The position numbers and the translations under genes were made by a program. Of a stretch of DNA of 64,000 nt, positions 24,101 to 38,404 are shown piece after piece. This DNA is from Triops longicaudatus (Eukaryota > Arthropoda > Branchiopoda > Notostraca > Triopsidae), in contig JAGQDJ010000067.1 of the NCBI GenBank assembly GCA_022885665.1, positions 124,001-188,000 on the forward strand, written 5' to 3'. The first letter of the stretch is position 1. Each line of letters starts with the position of its first letter. The notes under the pieces were generated by a model. It did not search any database. It was given only the letters and a program-made list of their open reading frames with translations, and was not told where the DNA came from.

Positions 24101-27100
24101 TCTCCCTCCACAATTGCGAAATTTTTTAAGTACTTTCTTGGAAGTAAATAGTATAATGCGAAACAAGTCAAATTATAATAAGACTCGAAGTGTCTCCACC
24201 AATGATCTTAACCACCGCCATCGTTGAAATACATATCGCACTATAGACTTACCCATATTAAACATGTCACAAAAAAGAGTACACAAGTGAAGCTGAAGTC
24301 AATGTCCAAAAGCTAGTGGAGGAAAAAAAAGTTGCTAATCCATTGTAGTACTCGCTGTTTCCCTATTATCCCTATTATTTGGCTTTTTCCCTTTTCATGT
24401 TTGCAGCACCAATATGGGGTATTACTGAAGGGGTGGGAACTAGACGTCCACAATACCCCCTCCCCCCTTTTTCTTTTGAATGTATATATAATGAAAAGGG
24501 TCACTTTAAGTAAAGTTGCATCGAGCAAAGGATCCTTATTGTTGTCTTGGGGGAGGATGAAATAGAAGCCTGTACGCATAAAAGATGCTTTTTCTCTCGA
24601 TGTGATGGATTATGATGTGACTTCCTTCGGTCTCTTAGAATTCGCTTCTTCTGCTTACGGAGGCAGCACAAATTTTCATCTAGGACAGACCTTTTAGCCA
24701 AATAAATCCCCCAAGATCAGCTTTTATTATTTCAATAATAGAAGAAAAGCTAGGAGTTTTGATTTGTCCTGTCTTCCTTCTGTTCCAGAGGCTCGTCAAA
24801 AAGGAGCTGACAAGTTAAATAACAATTCTGAGCTGATCATGCGTCTTTTCTTCTTCCTCAATGAAGTGACTAATTTGCATATAACCTCGTTGCCTGCTCG
24901 GCGACATGGACAAGCTTTGATTTACGCCCCCTAACCTTTTTATCAATAGATGAGAGTTCAGTTCCACTTAATTAAGCGCGTGATGGGAGTCTGTATAGAC
25001 TGGCTTTATAGCGAGATGCGGACTCGAACAAAAATGATGAAACCCGGACTCAGAAGAAAAAACTCACTAACAACCCTGCGTGTCACGAAGCAACAATTGA
25101 GTGCTCACGGAAAAAAAAAATACACGAGCGAGGGGTGACGGGTGCGTAGGAGACAGAAATGAGTTGTGCTAATTTGGTACATGACAGAAAGGGTGCGACA
25201 AGGTTCATTAAGCGAGCTATTTGACAGCCTTTTTGGGATATTCTCTCTTCTTCAGGTTTTGTGTCCCGAAAAGAGATGCAATAATAGGAACTAGGTTATT
25301 AAGCCATAAAAGGGACTTCCACCGAGCCCGTCATTGCCCAAAGGGTTAACTGATGACGAACTAAAAGCGAAAAGCTCATCAAAAGGGATTTGCTCATCCA
25401 GAAATCCCCCTCCACCTGTCACTCATCATCGAAGCGTTCCTTGTAAATCCTTACAAAAGTGAATCACATTTTGAGGTTCAGAAAAATGTCACATTTTTGC
25501 ACATTTTTTGCTTTTACACAAATAAAGAGCTTTGCCTCGCTCCTGGAAGTTCAAGTTTCGCTCAAGCGGATTAATTTAATGCAGTGAGACAGGGGCAAGC
25601 GATATGAATGCTACTCTTCTCTAGCCACTATGCTGTGCTCAACATCAGGGTTTACTGAGGTCTACTTTTGTTTATATACGCTAGATTGCTAAAATTGAGT
25701 TTCCACGAGTGATAAGCTGATAAGACAGGTTCAACATGGTACTTTCTTCCCAGACACGTGGACGGGACAGTATTTGCCGCCAAATGCAAGGAGACAGATT
25801 AGCTGTAATGAGTACGACCTCGGCACGTGACCAAGTTGACCGCTGTCCGGCCCATACGCACTAATACGAAAGATTTTCCCGGTTTCATTGTCATTTTGTA
25901 GGTCTCCTGCTCTTACACACTCGATCTTATTTCTCTTACGTATTAATACATATTACACCCTTCTGTTGCTATGCTTAGATATCTCCATTGATTAGTACAT
26001 CCACTTAAGCCATGCGTTCATGGAGGACTAGTCCGGTACTTATAAAACCCTGTTGAAGAATTGCTTAAGGCTATTTTTCGTAGCAATTGATTTGGAAACT
26101 TTCTTAGGAAGCTTAACGGTTTAATAGATATGATTTGCATTCTGAAAATCTCTTATGGACAATTAAGTCAAAGCAAGCGCTTCCGAAGCTTGTTAACACG
26201 CTTGATCCTCACGTTGCTTTTCATTTTACACACCACGGAAATGTAGGCGCTTGTTCCTACACAGCGCCCAAACGCACGCAAGAGAACCTCCTCGAACTCT
26301 GACACGTTCAAATCGGAAAGGGGAGAGAGCGGAATATGCAAAGCAACTTGACTTGCACGCGTGCAGCTTAATGAGGCCGATTGCTCACAATGGAGCTCAA
26401 ACAAAGTACACTTACTCTTAAATACTGTTCCTAATCCGTCTGAGTAGAACAGCATTTTTCTTCATTAGTATATTTTTTTATCGCGTTCCCTTTCTCTGGG
26501 TACGTTACTGATCGTGGCTGTAAGGCAATTTTATAGATTGTTTTATGTTTTCTGCTGTTGAACAAACGATATTGAATTTGCTTTGAATACCTTCCTGTCT
26601 AAAGCGAAAAAATTTCTACAATTATAATTGTCATGTTTCCAAATAATTTGAACCCAAGAGTGGTTACATGTTGACGAGATGACACAAAGCCAACTGAAAC
26701 TTTGTGGAGCTGGAAATAAGCTAAAATAATCCAGCAGGCCTACCAAGTTACTACACTTGAAAGTAGATTTTATAAGTCGTAAATAAATGAACTTGGACAA
26801 ACTTATTAAAGGGTGGATTCACAGAAAAAAAAAATAAAGAAACTGTGTTCGCGGAACATTTTTCAGTGCTACAATAGCTGCCACAATTGGGAGTTTCCTT
26901 AGTTTTTTCCTAAAAAACTAGCTTTAGAGGGAATTTAACGTCTGCGTAAAAGTTTATGGAGCTCATCTTTGCTGTCGTTTCCTACTCACAGCTAGACGGT
27001 ACACATGGAAACGATCTCATTAGCGTTGTAATAATCTTTTCATAGTTTGTAAGCATCTTGACACAAGGGACACACGACTCATCACTGTCTTGAAAAGCCC

Positions 27101-30100
27101 TACCCATTGGCGAAAATGCACCTAACACACTCAAAATGGAACACAAGTTCCTCTTACGAATATTTCTTGTTTCACATCAGACGTGAATTTTACTGATTGT
27201 CGTGCAAGGAAGAAATATCTTGTTTAAAAAATTTGCGCACACATTTTAAGCCTAATTTAGTCACACAATCTGAAAAGGAGCTAAAACAAAATAAAAGAAA
27301 TATTATTTAAAGACTCATTTTCGCATTCACCCTCTCAAGCTCGATGGCATACACTGCTAAATCGGCCTCACAGGCAGACAGTTGTTCTCTCCATTGACAC
27401 ATTGCGTTATAAAATGAGAAACGGCTCAAAGGCTTTATACTCAGCGAAGGTGATAGTAGCCAAAGATGCCGGAGTCGACACTTTTAGTGTCTACCGCACT
27501 TAGATATGCCAGTGAGAGCTCGTAATTAATAACATAATTAAACAGTGTGTTTTAGCTTTTCCCAGACCCCAGCTGACCAAATTTTCGTCCCATCCGCCAA
27601 CATTGTCAAATTGTGTTACGGTTAAACTCTGCTACAGTCCATCACGGGGCTACAACAGAGAACTCTCTTACCTAAGAAACTTCAAAGAGCACTTGCTTGC
27701 AAACAGCTATTTCTGCTCTGAAGCTTTTTGTACCTAAAGTTCGTAATATTCTTATTTGTGTCTTGCACAATCGGCTACCTAGAAATGGCAGGGTCATTAA
27801 AGAGGATAAATGACCCAAACCAAACCATCCCATGTAGCATTCACAAATGCAGACAATTTCATATCGTTTGACGTACCCCTAAACTCTTTGGCTTCTATTC
27901 AAAGGATGATCAAATCCACCCATTGACCTCGCCAACCCTTGCCTGTACCTCTGCCTTTTTTATTATTTCACTCCCAGGTCCCTTCTCATCAAAAGATCAA
28001 AGGGGTAAAGCAATAATATGTGGTGGGATTTCTATAAAGGTCTCTGGGGGAACTATCCCCTTAGACCAGCAGCCACTTGTTGGCTTTTTCTTTTAACAAC
28101 GTTTGCACGTCGAGAAGGAGACAACAAAAGGCTCACGAGGGGCTGCTTATAGGGTTGACACTTTACTCGCCAGCCAGAGAAACACTTATGGGAAACTCTC
28201 GAAAGAACGGAAGATGGGAGCTTGTATGCCACTATCCATTCAGTCCGTGATTTTTTTCTGCGGTGATTTTGTTCTATTACGTTCCGAAAGAAAGCTCGCC
28301 CCTTGTGTTTGGGACCGCCCCTTTGGCTCCGGCGAATTACGACAGGCAACCCTAAGCATTGTCCGATCCACGTAACCCCTCTATTGCCTGAAAAATAGGA
28401 GTCGAACGTGAAAGAAATCCATCATAAGGCTTAACTCTTTTCTCCTTGGACTCGATAAAAAAGCCACAAATGTCTTATGCAAATTAAACGGACGACCGTA
28501 GAGCCAAAACCTTTGGAGTCAATGAGATAATTCCCAAAGCAGATTGTGATGGACGACTTCTCCCGCGGTTAAAAAGTGCCCCCGTGCAGTAAGCAGATGC
28601 TCTCTGTGCTTTATCCATAATAAATTACGGTTTTCTAAGAGCGCTAACGTATGCAAGAATATGCAAACGAGTCGCCGACGACTACAGTATCCTCCTCATG
28701 TGACACAGGGAAAAGACAGGCGAAAGAGATCGGCGTCTAGAATGGAGGAAAACGTGAAAGTTCCTTATCACGGTTCCCAGATCCGCATGTTGTGCCTAAT
28801 TAGCGCAGATGGTCACGGAAACATGAAATCAAAGGCTATGCAAATGGGTAGCTTCTCTTAGAGTTTGCTTAGTCATAACTCCTTTGACTGTGCTCCAGAA
28901 AGTGACATTTTGACAGCAGAAAAAGGGCTCTATAACACAGCTCAAGTTACTTGTTTTCTTATAGAAGAAAACGAGCTTTTCAGAGCAGATCAAGAAAAAT
29001 TTGTGACAAAAAAGCGAAAGAGAAAAGAGAACAAAGTGCCCACTTATTTGTAACCCCTTTAGCAGAAAGGGTGTTATCCAAGTGGCCCGGGGGCAAATTA
29101 AAAAATAGCAATGTGAATAGCTTCGCAGCTTCTGCTCAAGCCCTCATCATCAACCCTACTCAAATAACCCTTGAAGTTCCAGAAAAATCTTGAAACTTTC
29201 TTTACCCTCTTACAACAAAAAGAAAGGTTGAAAAGCCATCTAATAAGTGGGGTTTTATTAAAAAATGTGTTCCAACAGTTCCAAGACCCTTTCCCCATGC
29301 GAACGGCTTTTGTTTGTATTCGTTACAAGTGTTTTAAAAATAGTGAAACAAAATTTCAACTTCAAAGAGACTGTGCATAAAGGGTAACAAAAATTTGAGT
29401 GAAGGAATGAACAGCAGAAAGCAAAAGTTAAATATACTAGAACTGACGATTTAACATGAAATTCGATAGCTTTCACGTTTCAGATTCACTCGCTCGGTGA
29501 AAGTGCCAATTTTTCAGGCGTTAGCTAAGTTTTCATTACTTTTTAAAGCGAAAGATATATGCAAAGTCATAGATGCATTTAGGGCTAGCATAGCATCTCT
29601 GGATGACCAAGTCATACTTATAAGCATCTCAAGAACTAGGCTACTGAGTGCCAGAAATACTGCAAACTTCAATCATTAAAAACTCACAGTCTGAATTCTG
29701 TGTTTTCTCTGTTTTAGTTCTTCGGCGAAAGCTCTTACACACAATCATGCAAATGAAAACAAATTTACTTATTTTTAAGGCAACTTTTTCAGTTTCACTT
29801 ACATTCAATTTATTTTCAAATCTCAGACTTAAATTGTTCTTATATTTCTGTTTTAGGTTTTAGCTTGACGTAAATGAAAAGGATTTTTTTTTATTTACGC
29901 GGAGAACAGACCTAGAGATGCTTGATTTCAGCGATATTTTTTTAACTGGGTATAATTTCTACATTTAGTAATAAATGTTAATTTACTGATCTTCTCTTTT
30001 CTAACGGATTTACATATAAAGCGTACTCATATGTCGCTGTTCGAGCAAGATAAATAGTTTTTTTTTTAATGAGACCTAATGAAATTTCAAGGAACTGCGG

Positions 30101-30575
30101 GGGAATATTCATCTTGCGCCCGCATTTGCCTTAATTTATAATTTCTTATATTATAAGTATTCCTATTGTTTAGAAATCATCCTTTCAGATTGATTTGAAA
30201 GGATTTTGTTGCGATAATTAAATGGAGGAATTTTGTCTTAGCATATTGTGAAAAATGGGTACTCAAAAAGGCGAATAATTTACCAATTTCTGGCAGAAAA
30301 TAAACGTTCTGTCTCACACTATTTTCCGGATAGGTTTTTTTTACCAAGAAATTATGAAATTTGCTCGTAAAAGGGTGATAGTTTTTTTATGATAGTAGTT
30401 TTATTCGCTTTTATGAAAGAAATTTTACCATTTATCTGTCAAAAATCGATCTCCGAAAATCGTAAGTGCCAGAACGGTTGTTTTGTACCAGATATAGATA
30501 AGTGTTTTTTATAGTTTAGAAAATAATAGAAACTAATTAAATCTTCTTGCATTTCCCTTTAAATTTTCAAAGATA
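15192..30575. other. gene-poor stretch
   Basis: No gene recognised in about 15 kb. Open frames are short and compositionally random, with no supported splice chain. The stretch holds homopolymer runs, a small tandem AAGGCAAGT duplication near 19.91 kb and a GTTAAT triplet near 22.93 kb. Mixed-composition blocks at 20.0-21.2, 22.4-23.1 and 24.8-29.1 kb could be conserved regulatory DNA, which cannot be told without a comparison genome. Confidence 0.55.
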
Positions 30576-33095
30576 GGTTGGACTAGTACCGTACCTACCA
30601 TCTGATCATGGATGAACCCTCTTCTGGAGTGGATTCGACACTAAAACGCAAGCACAGGTGGGTGTCGGGATCCTCGCAGCCCCTCATCTGACTGGAATAT
30701 TCGTGGAGTGGAATTCATCTATATGAGGGTGGCGGCTATTCGAATTAAGACGGAAAGTTTCGAAAACCTAACGATCGTTCAGGTGTGCGGACCCAACATT
30801 TGAAGGTGATTGCGACCAGTTTTCGGTCAACATTGACCAAACCCTCCTACACTGTCATGGAATGATCGAATAATCCTAACGGGCGATTCCAATACGCATG
30901 TAAGGGACTAGGAACAAACCTGGGGAGGAGTGATCGGAAAATTCGGCGAGACCACGCAAAATGGAAGCGGAAAGAAGTTGCTCGATTTCTGCGCGGGCAA
31001 CGCATTGAACATCACGAACTCCTGCTTCCAGCACAAAATTGTCCACAGGTTTACCAGGCACAAGAATTTTATTAGTTAGACTGGTGCTTCGTGTCAGCAG
31101 CGATCCCTGCTAAATTACATCATTGTCTCAGAGGATCTCAAAGGCCATGTTATGGACATTAGAGTGTATCATGGGGTAGAGCTGAGTACAGATCATTACA
31201 AAGTGGTCAGCAGACACCGCATGACGGTAAACCTACACAGAGCGCGGAAAACTTTGCAATTTGGAAAACGAATAAAGTGGGAAACGCTGAGTGAGAAGGA
31301 GACCTGTGAGGAGTCTATGAGGGTAATCGGCTAAAATTACTTTAAGCTTCCTCTGCCAACCGGCGACGTAGAAATCGAGTGAACCCTATTCCGAGCTGGA
31401 ATCATTGAGGCTGCGGTAAGGGTTTGCGGGAAGAAAACCATCGATAATAAGAATGGCAATGCGAAATGGGCCCCTTGGCGGACATGGGAAGTTCGTGAAG
31501 CTGTAACCCCCAAAAAGAAAGCCTATAGGGTATACTTATCCTGTCGGTCAGTAGCAACAAAAACGAGCTACGACGTCGCGAAACTAAATGCTAGACGCAT
31601 GGAAGAAATTTAGCGACAAGGCGGAGACCGAATACCGCACAGCAATCAAAGTTTTCTGTCAAACTATCCCAATACTTCCGCGAGGACGGCAACAGGCCCT
31701 TCGGGTCACAGAAGACCGTAACGGAGAGCCGCTGGCGGATAAGGCGAATATACTTGGGAAGTGGAAGGAATACTTTGAGGAGCTCTTGAACCCAGTCGAT
31801 GGATGTACCGATAGCGCTGACCCCGAACCCATTGACAAAGAATCTGACCCCACATTCGGTGAAGTCCGTGCAAGCCGTTCCGAGGTTGAAGAACGGGAAA
31901 TCTTCGAGTGTAGACGAGATCGAAGTCGAAGCTTTTAACGCTATTGGAGCAAATGGAGCCGCGTGACTGCATCGAGTATGCTGAAGGGATTGACTGGCTG
32001 AAGGGATTGACTGGCTGAAGGGATTGTAGTCCGTCTTTTCAAGAAAGAGGTCTCCAGGGATTGCACGAACTATCGTGGAATCAAACTTCTAGTATACCAG
32101 GAAATATTTATGCCAAAGTGTTGGAGTAGAGAGCGAGAGCTATTGCAGAGGTTACACTACAGGAAGACCAGTGTGGATATTGCCAGGGACGTAGTACCAC
32201 CAACCATCTGTTTACCCTCAAGCAAATCCTCGAAAAAAACTGACAGTATGACCAAAAAGTCTGTATTTTTTGGACTTGGAAAAGGCATACGACCGGGTTC
32301 CTCGAAGTAAGTTGTGGGAAACACTGCAAGAGTACGGGATCAGGGGACAAATCCTTAAGTTTTCAATCCTTGTATGACTACTGCAAAAGCTGCGCCCGTA
32401 TGTCTCGTAAAACGTCGGAAAACTTTCCGGTACAATTTGTACTGAGACAGGGATGTGTCCTCTCGCCTTCCTATTCCTTGTGTATATGGTCAGAATTAGC
32501 AGGTGCAGCCTTGGTCAGAAGAGGATTGATATGGGTGACGTCAAGATAGGGAGTCTCGTCTTTGCCGATGACGCCGGCCTGTTGGCTCGCTTTGAGGTAC
32601 AGTTGCAGAGCGTGCTGGATCGCTTCTACGACGAGTCCACTGCTGCGGTCATGAAAGTGAGTGTACCCAAAACACAGGTTATGGTCCTCTCGAGAGATCC
32701 TATACAGTGTAACCTGCGTGTTGGCGAAGAATCACTAGAGCAGGTGAAGAAATTCAAGTATTTGGGAGTATGGTTCACGAGTTACATTACAGCGACATTA
32801 TGGAATCTTTTCGTATAGAGCCGCTTCTGCTGAAAATCGAGAGGTCTCCGTTACACTAGTAGGGCGTGTACAGCGCATGTCTGCTGAAAGATTGCCGAGG
32901 AAGGTATTTCAAGCCAAGTTCACCCACAAATGACCCCTAGGCCGGCTTCGTACAAGGCTGCAAGACTATTCTGACAACCTTTGTTACGAGATGCTCGGCA
33001 TTCCACCCTCGGAGCTAATGTCCTTGACACAAGATAGGACTCATTGGAGGACACTCGTAAGCTTGCTCGAAAGTAATTGGAATTGTGGTTTCGCA
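30575..33095 (+). pseudogene. decayed LINE (non-LTR retrotransposon) with endonuclease and reverse transcriptase remnants
   Basis: Fragments of one retrotransposon polyprotein occur in order on the plus strand. An apurinic-type endonuclease remnant is at about 30.65-31.2 kb (GDSNTHV, then LLDFCAGNALNITNS, and ELSTDHYKVVS near its end). A linker with WKEYFEELLNP follows near 31.77 kb. Reverse transcriptase pieces are near 32.18 kb (TTNHLFTLKQILEKN) and 32.28 kb (LEKAYDRVPRSKLWE, frameshifted), with the catalytic FADD box at about 32561-32572. The C-terminal end (VGRVQRMSAERLPRKVFQAK, then LGIPPSELMSL) is at about 32.86-33.03 kb. In-frame stops, frameshifts and an internal deletion near 32.8 kb show it is dead. 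Clade assignment (RTE/CR1-like) is uncertain; no complete ends or target duplication were found. Confidence 0.9.
31981..32027 (+). repeat. 17-bp tandem repeat inside the LINE relic
   Basis: CTGAAGGGATTGACTGG occurs twice in full and a third time in part. It lies within the reverse-transcriptase portion and disrupts it, so it arose after the element lost function or at its loss. Confidence 0.9.
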
Positions 33096-33105
33096 AATGT
33101 ATGTA

Positions 33106-33263
33106 TGTGGTACCGTAGCCAGGATTTTGGTCCGGGAGGAAGGGGTGGGGAGTTTGTCTATATGCAGCTTTATTGGACACTAGTTTTTCGCTTTTCACCA
33201 TCACAACTAGAAAATTTTGGTCAGGAGAAGGGTTAACCCCATAATCCCCTGGCCAAGTGCCTG
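33106..33263 (+). mobile_element. probable hAT-like MITE, G/C-run family
   Basis: It opens with GTACCGTAGCCAGGATTTTGG followed by a G-rich stretch. It ends in ...GGTTAACCCC...CCCTGGCCAAGTGCCTG, whose reverse complement (CAGGCACTTGGCCAGGGGAT) resembles the opening. The plan matches the elements at 6.4, 54.4 and 62.0 kb. It directly follows the LINE relic. Flanking duplications were not found, so borders are approximate. Confidence 0.45.
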
Positions 33264-36200
33264 GATTGGACAGTAGTATAAATGGTATTTAGGTGAATTT
33301 TTTTAAAGTTTTAACCGTAGTTTAGCACGTCATCGCTTGTTAATACAATATCCCTGACGTTTGCCTAAGTCTCTTGTCGACCGTCAAGATGCGTTGTTGA
33401 TAGGTCAAACCGAACTACGCGTATTTGATCAGTCCTTATAACTGCACTGCAATCAATCCAAACGCATGAATAATGAGCAACTTTTGACCGAGAAGGGGGT
33501 TACAGTTCCAAATGGAAATAAAGGCCAATTTTCCCTTAAGGTTCACGAAGCCTTAAATAAAGTAAAAATCCTCCTATTGTTCCTCTGCGCCTATCTCATG
33601 GAAATTTCAGTCTGCTGGACAGACACTCCTAAGAGGATAAACCCACGAGTTATGGTCGCAAAAAAGAAACAGCAGACCTTAGTTTACGCTTTAGTGGCAC
33701 AAAAACTGGCCAACGTTTTTGATATGTAAATGAAAGGGTCGCCGTAGAACTGAGTTCTATGCTTTTGTTTTAACCCATCGGAGGGATTGATATGGGGATA
33801 TACATAAGAGCGGCCATAAAGTAGAATATGGTCTCTGTCATGTCACGTCCCACCATATCGCCCCTTCGCTTAACATTTTAAATAGCCTCGGCAACAAGAA
33901 CACCTTTGAATGGAACAAAATTGCCAGAGAACCTAACAAGAACAAAGGCTTTTTAACACGGAGCACCTGAAAGCTTAAAGAACTCGCACATTTTTGCCAA
34001 ACTTGCAACAAAAGAGCTTGAACACGTGGGAATTGCCACTTCGTACTCTTCCCTTGTATCACTGTGGTCAGTAAAACTTTTAAAAGAGTTCCGAGTTTTA
34101 TTGACGACAATGTTTCGGGAACCCGTACTAACACACTGCAAGCAAAATCTGATAACCCCGATATGAGACTTCGTCAAAAGAATCCTTGCAAAACTAGCTA
34201 CATTAGAGCAATGCATGGGAAACATAAGAACGCAGTCGTTCAGGACAGTAAGCAAATATCGTAGTACAAAACGGAAAATGGAGGCTGTACTTAACATTTC
34301 ACGAACTACATGTTTACGTATGCATTCTGTTTCGACCACCGCTCATTGTTTCAAGTTCTTCATGGAATTCGCCATGATAGTTTCTACAGTCTTAGAATCA
34401 CTTTTTAATGGCCCTGCTACACATAATTTCCATGATCTTTCCGATAAGAGGTGGAGATATTGCTTCCTCCGTAAAGGGTGAATCCGTTACAGTGACTTAA
34501 CAGCAGAATGCGAACGAAGTTGAAAATAAATGCCGGACAGACGCACATCTCAGAACGTATTCAATCTAAAAACTCTAGACACGACCCACGATATTTCAAA
34601 AAGTAGTGACCGACTCCATTATTTTTTGAAAAATTCCCCATTTGGAAAATAATAAATAGATTTATTGCACATGTTTGCCCGATATTCGTTTCGCCGTATA
34701 ATAAAAAAGTAATAAAAAATCAACTTTGCTTACGAATTTAATACAAGATTTTCTGAGAAAAAAATTAGTTTAGTACTATAAGTAACCTTAAAGAAACATT
34801 ACTGTCAAAGCGGTCTTTTATTTTTCTATTTTTTCTTACATTATTGATATCAATTTCCCATGAGCAGTTTGTGGATACTGAGGATTTACTAGTTCGCGGG
34901 TAATTCGTCGTATAGCAGAAGACTTACTAGTTTAAGACAATTGGAAAAAGTCGTAGGAAAAGTAAAAGAAATAAAACAAGAAAACAATAAAGACTGACAA
35001 TAGTAAGAAACCGGATATTCAGAATTTTGTATCGCAAAACACGATTCTTTTGTAAGATTGCTTATAGGATAGAGAGAGCCATTAAACGAAGAAAGTCGGT
35101 ACGTTTATGTTCTTTCTTACACGCAGTCAACAAAAACAACTCTAGACGAGTTTTTGAGCTTTACCTTGTTCGCTTTTTTTCATCGCAGAAACTACAACTT
35201 TCAATAACACTTTTTATCTGAGAAGCAATTTATCTCAGCAGCTTTGGTTGAAATTGGCACGGTCACCAATGACACTTTTTCCTTCGACGTCCATTCCATT
35301 ATGAACTGATGCAGAAACTACTGCGTTGCAAGAAAACTGATATTTAAAATTGAAAAAAAAGAAGAATCGCCTGGAGATCATTAACACTGAACAGCTAAAC
35401 TTTTTGAAACTTCGTACACCCCATTAGTAATAAACGCCTGGTGGTAAAACAGTCGCAGTCGTTAGAAAGCCAGATGTATTCATCAGATACATCACATTGC
35501 TACTCTTGAAGTCTAGTGTAGCAAAAAGACCGGAATTAGGAGAATAAATGAAAGGTTACGGTATAATCAACACCATTAGGTAGACAAAAGACAAACGGGC
35601 TCAATGCTCTGCGCAGAAAAACAACACCTACACGAGATAGAAAATTTGCCACAAAAACTACTTATTTGTTGACAAGGTTAAGTAGAAAGCTTATTTTTTC
35701 GAGCATCAAACGTTTCACCGAACGAAGCGAGACACAACTGTCCAACATAATTAACGTTGTGCTAAAGGGCATCAAAAATAGCTTCGGTTTTAGGGCACCA
35801 AAATAACCACACATTATTGCGTAGAGTCAAAGAGCTAACTACGAGATCACTTGCACTTATCACTATTTCTATAACGAGTCTTTTTAGCGATTTTGGATGT
35901 GAACTACAAGGAGCCTACATCTTAAACTGTATAACTTGAAGAGTACGAAAGCAAATAATTCATTGACAAAGAAAGAGAAAGCGGAAGGTGCAAATCCCTC
36001 AATTACCACACAACGCAACCCAACCCCACCGTTGTTATTTTTTCATGCAGCTAACGAAGCATTACAGGGGTCTTATGTAGGAATATCTGTCGGTTGCGTG
36101 ACTGGGTGAGCCTAGTGTCCACCCTCATAACGCCAAACGGTTCAGTATTATTGTTACAGTGACCATACATCAGAACACCTGCAAAGTTCCTTCCACATCA

Positions 36201-38340
36201 CCCCTCCACATCCCTTCGTCCTATGGTACACTAGCGTCGTGTTGAGACCCCAACTCAACCATTTGCTACACATATTTACCCTCAGTAAACCCTGTTAGGT
36301 AATACTTTCATTCCAATCTCGACCCACTTCCCTCGAGGTTCGTGATCAATTGAATCAAGTCCAGCGTTAAACCAAGCTTACACATGCCCTTTAACTTAGG
36401 TAAGTCATAAAATACTTTGACAAATCAATCTGAAAGATGAAATAAATAATTTAAAATCAGCACCTGAAAATCAAGAATTACGTCTTTGAAATGTAATAGG
36501 CATATTGAGAGATTCATGAAAAAAAGTCCTTAACTATGCTCTTTTGCCTTTCGTACATGATCAAAACGATAGTCGTTACGGTTATAATTATTTTTATTTT
36601 GTTACATCAGTCATCAACACAAGTTCTATGTTTTAAAGTTTCTCCTCTTACACGATTGATGCCGCTCCGTTTTCCATCTCCGTTTATGCGGTACTCGCTA
36701 GCCTCTACTATTCAGTATGCTGAACATCAGGATTATCGCCAAACAATTTCGAGACCAAGACTCATTGGCTTGAGACTGAGGAATGCATTTTGCAAGCCGC
36801 TTGATGGTCAAAATTGGACTCAAATTGCTGAGAAGGACGCACTCGTGTTATGGAACGACTACTGTGTTGCTACACGGCACTGTTCTGCAACAACCTGGAC
36901 ATGAAATCCCCATTCCATTCAGAGATATTAAATTGTTACAATCAGAATATTTTGTACTAGAAAAGTCTTAAACAGCTAACTTAACATTCCGGCGGCGCTA
37001 CAGACCTGATTTGGAGAGGTAAACTATCGACATTTCTGTTTCCGCTGCAACCAAAGTAGAGGTAGCGTTCGGATATAAGACAGCCGAAAGAGGATAGTGA
37101 CTGCATCGGAAAATTCGTAGTTATTGTTCTAACCAAAACTGCATTTTAAGAAACTTCAAATTACCCTATTTTGGCCAGAAATTATCGGGGTGTTTCAACT
37201 ATTTTTCCTGTCGCACATGGACTATGGCGTTACACCACAAAGCATTTTTTTTTCATGGGTACGGCGAATAAAAGGAGGCTTTGCCGAGGGGGGAATAAAA
37301 CATGGAATATAAATATACTTTTCGGCGAACAAGGTCGATGGTGTGGAAAGCCAATATTACACGACATTCAGATTGGCTACATAAATACGGAAATACACAT
37401 AAGCGCCTTGTTTAATGGGACTGAAGAATTTTTTCGCTGCTAAGGTTTCCAGGCTAATGTGTAAAGCCACGCTTCTTGACACACGCTGAAGGATCATTAT
37501 CTGCACCTGCTTTGCAACTTTTTGTGGTAATATCTCTATACAACATTTCGCTTAACGAACTGTATGGGCAACTAATCTATATTTGCTAAGTCATAGGCAT
37601 ACATAGATACACGGCTCCATTGATGATTGAAATTATGCTTGTAAACTCTCACAAATATAGTGTTCGTCTGTCAACAAATGTCTATGGACATGTTTCCATA
37701 CAGGAAATTACAGGTTAATTCAACGTTACTTTTGAGAGAACCCAAAACCAAGTCGATTAAAATACGAAAGATTCTAGCCTAAATGATTGCATACTCTTAA
37801 TCTTCTTTTTCCCTCTTTCTTTCGCGACGAAGGCTCCCTTTTTGTATCTATTAGTTATTGACTGGGACACGGTTAAGTTTTCGAATATGTGAAAAATAGA
37901 ATAAAAGATCCACTTGGACAAACACTATTTACAACTGATCCTTCCTCCCCACCCCCTTCCACCTCCCTCCCCCGCGGAGAACTTGAGCGAGATAATTTTA
38001 CAGCATTTTGTCCCATTCAGAATCGTAAATCGCAAAAAAAATCTAGACCAACTAAAAACTAGGGAACTATTTTTTCGCATATCCCACACAGACTTACCGA
38101 CACTAGAACGCATTCCACTTGTGTCGAAAAATTTTCGGACAATATTTTAAAGGCATTCGCAATTACAGCATGAATTTTTAAGGGTATTTACAGAAGCGTA
38201 GGAAAACTGATGACGGCACTGATAGTTATTGGAATAAAAGTACTTTTATTTGCCATCTAGCGGCAAACATTAGTATCCGTCTTTTGTCACTTCAAGTCAA
38301 CCGTGTGCCTTACTTCCTTGTCCTTGTCCGACTTAGCGAG
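33264..38340. other. intergenic stretch between the LINE relic and CHP1
   Basis: No gene recognised. Frames at 36536-36904 (hydrophobic start, then random composition) and 37171-37443 lack splice partners, repeats or known motifs. The sequence is AT-rich with short homopolymers. Confidence 0.5.
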
Positions 38341-38355
38341 AGTGTAAGATTTCGC

Positions 38356-38360
38356 TCAGT
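38356..38360 (+). promoter_or_regulatory. candidate initiator (TCAGT) of CHP1
   Basis: A TCAGT word followed by T-rich DNA lies 45 bp upstream of the CHP1 start codon. No TATA box is seen, as usual for a broadly expressed gene. Confidence 0.35.
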
Positions 38361-38404
38361 TTTATTTTGGAGTTTGTGCGTTGGACATATTTAATCGTGT
38401 AAAA

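Noticed and set aside
36536..36904. 122-residue frame with a hydrophobic N-terminus resembling a signal anchor
   Set aside because: The remainder is compositionally random, there is no promoter or poly(A) context and no motif; AT-rich DNA gives such hydrophobic starts easily.
37171..37443. 90-residue frame
   Set aside because: No recognised motif, no splice partners.
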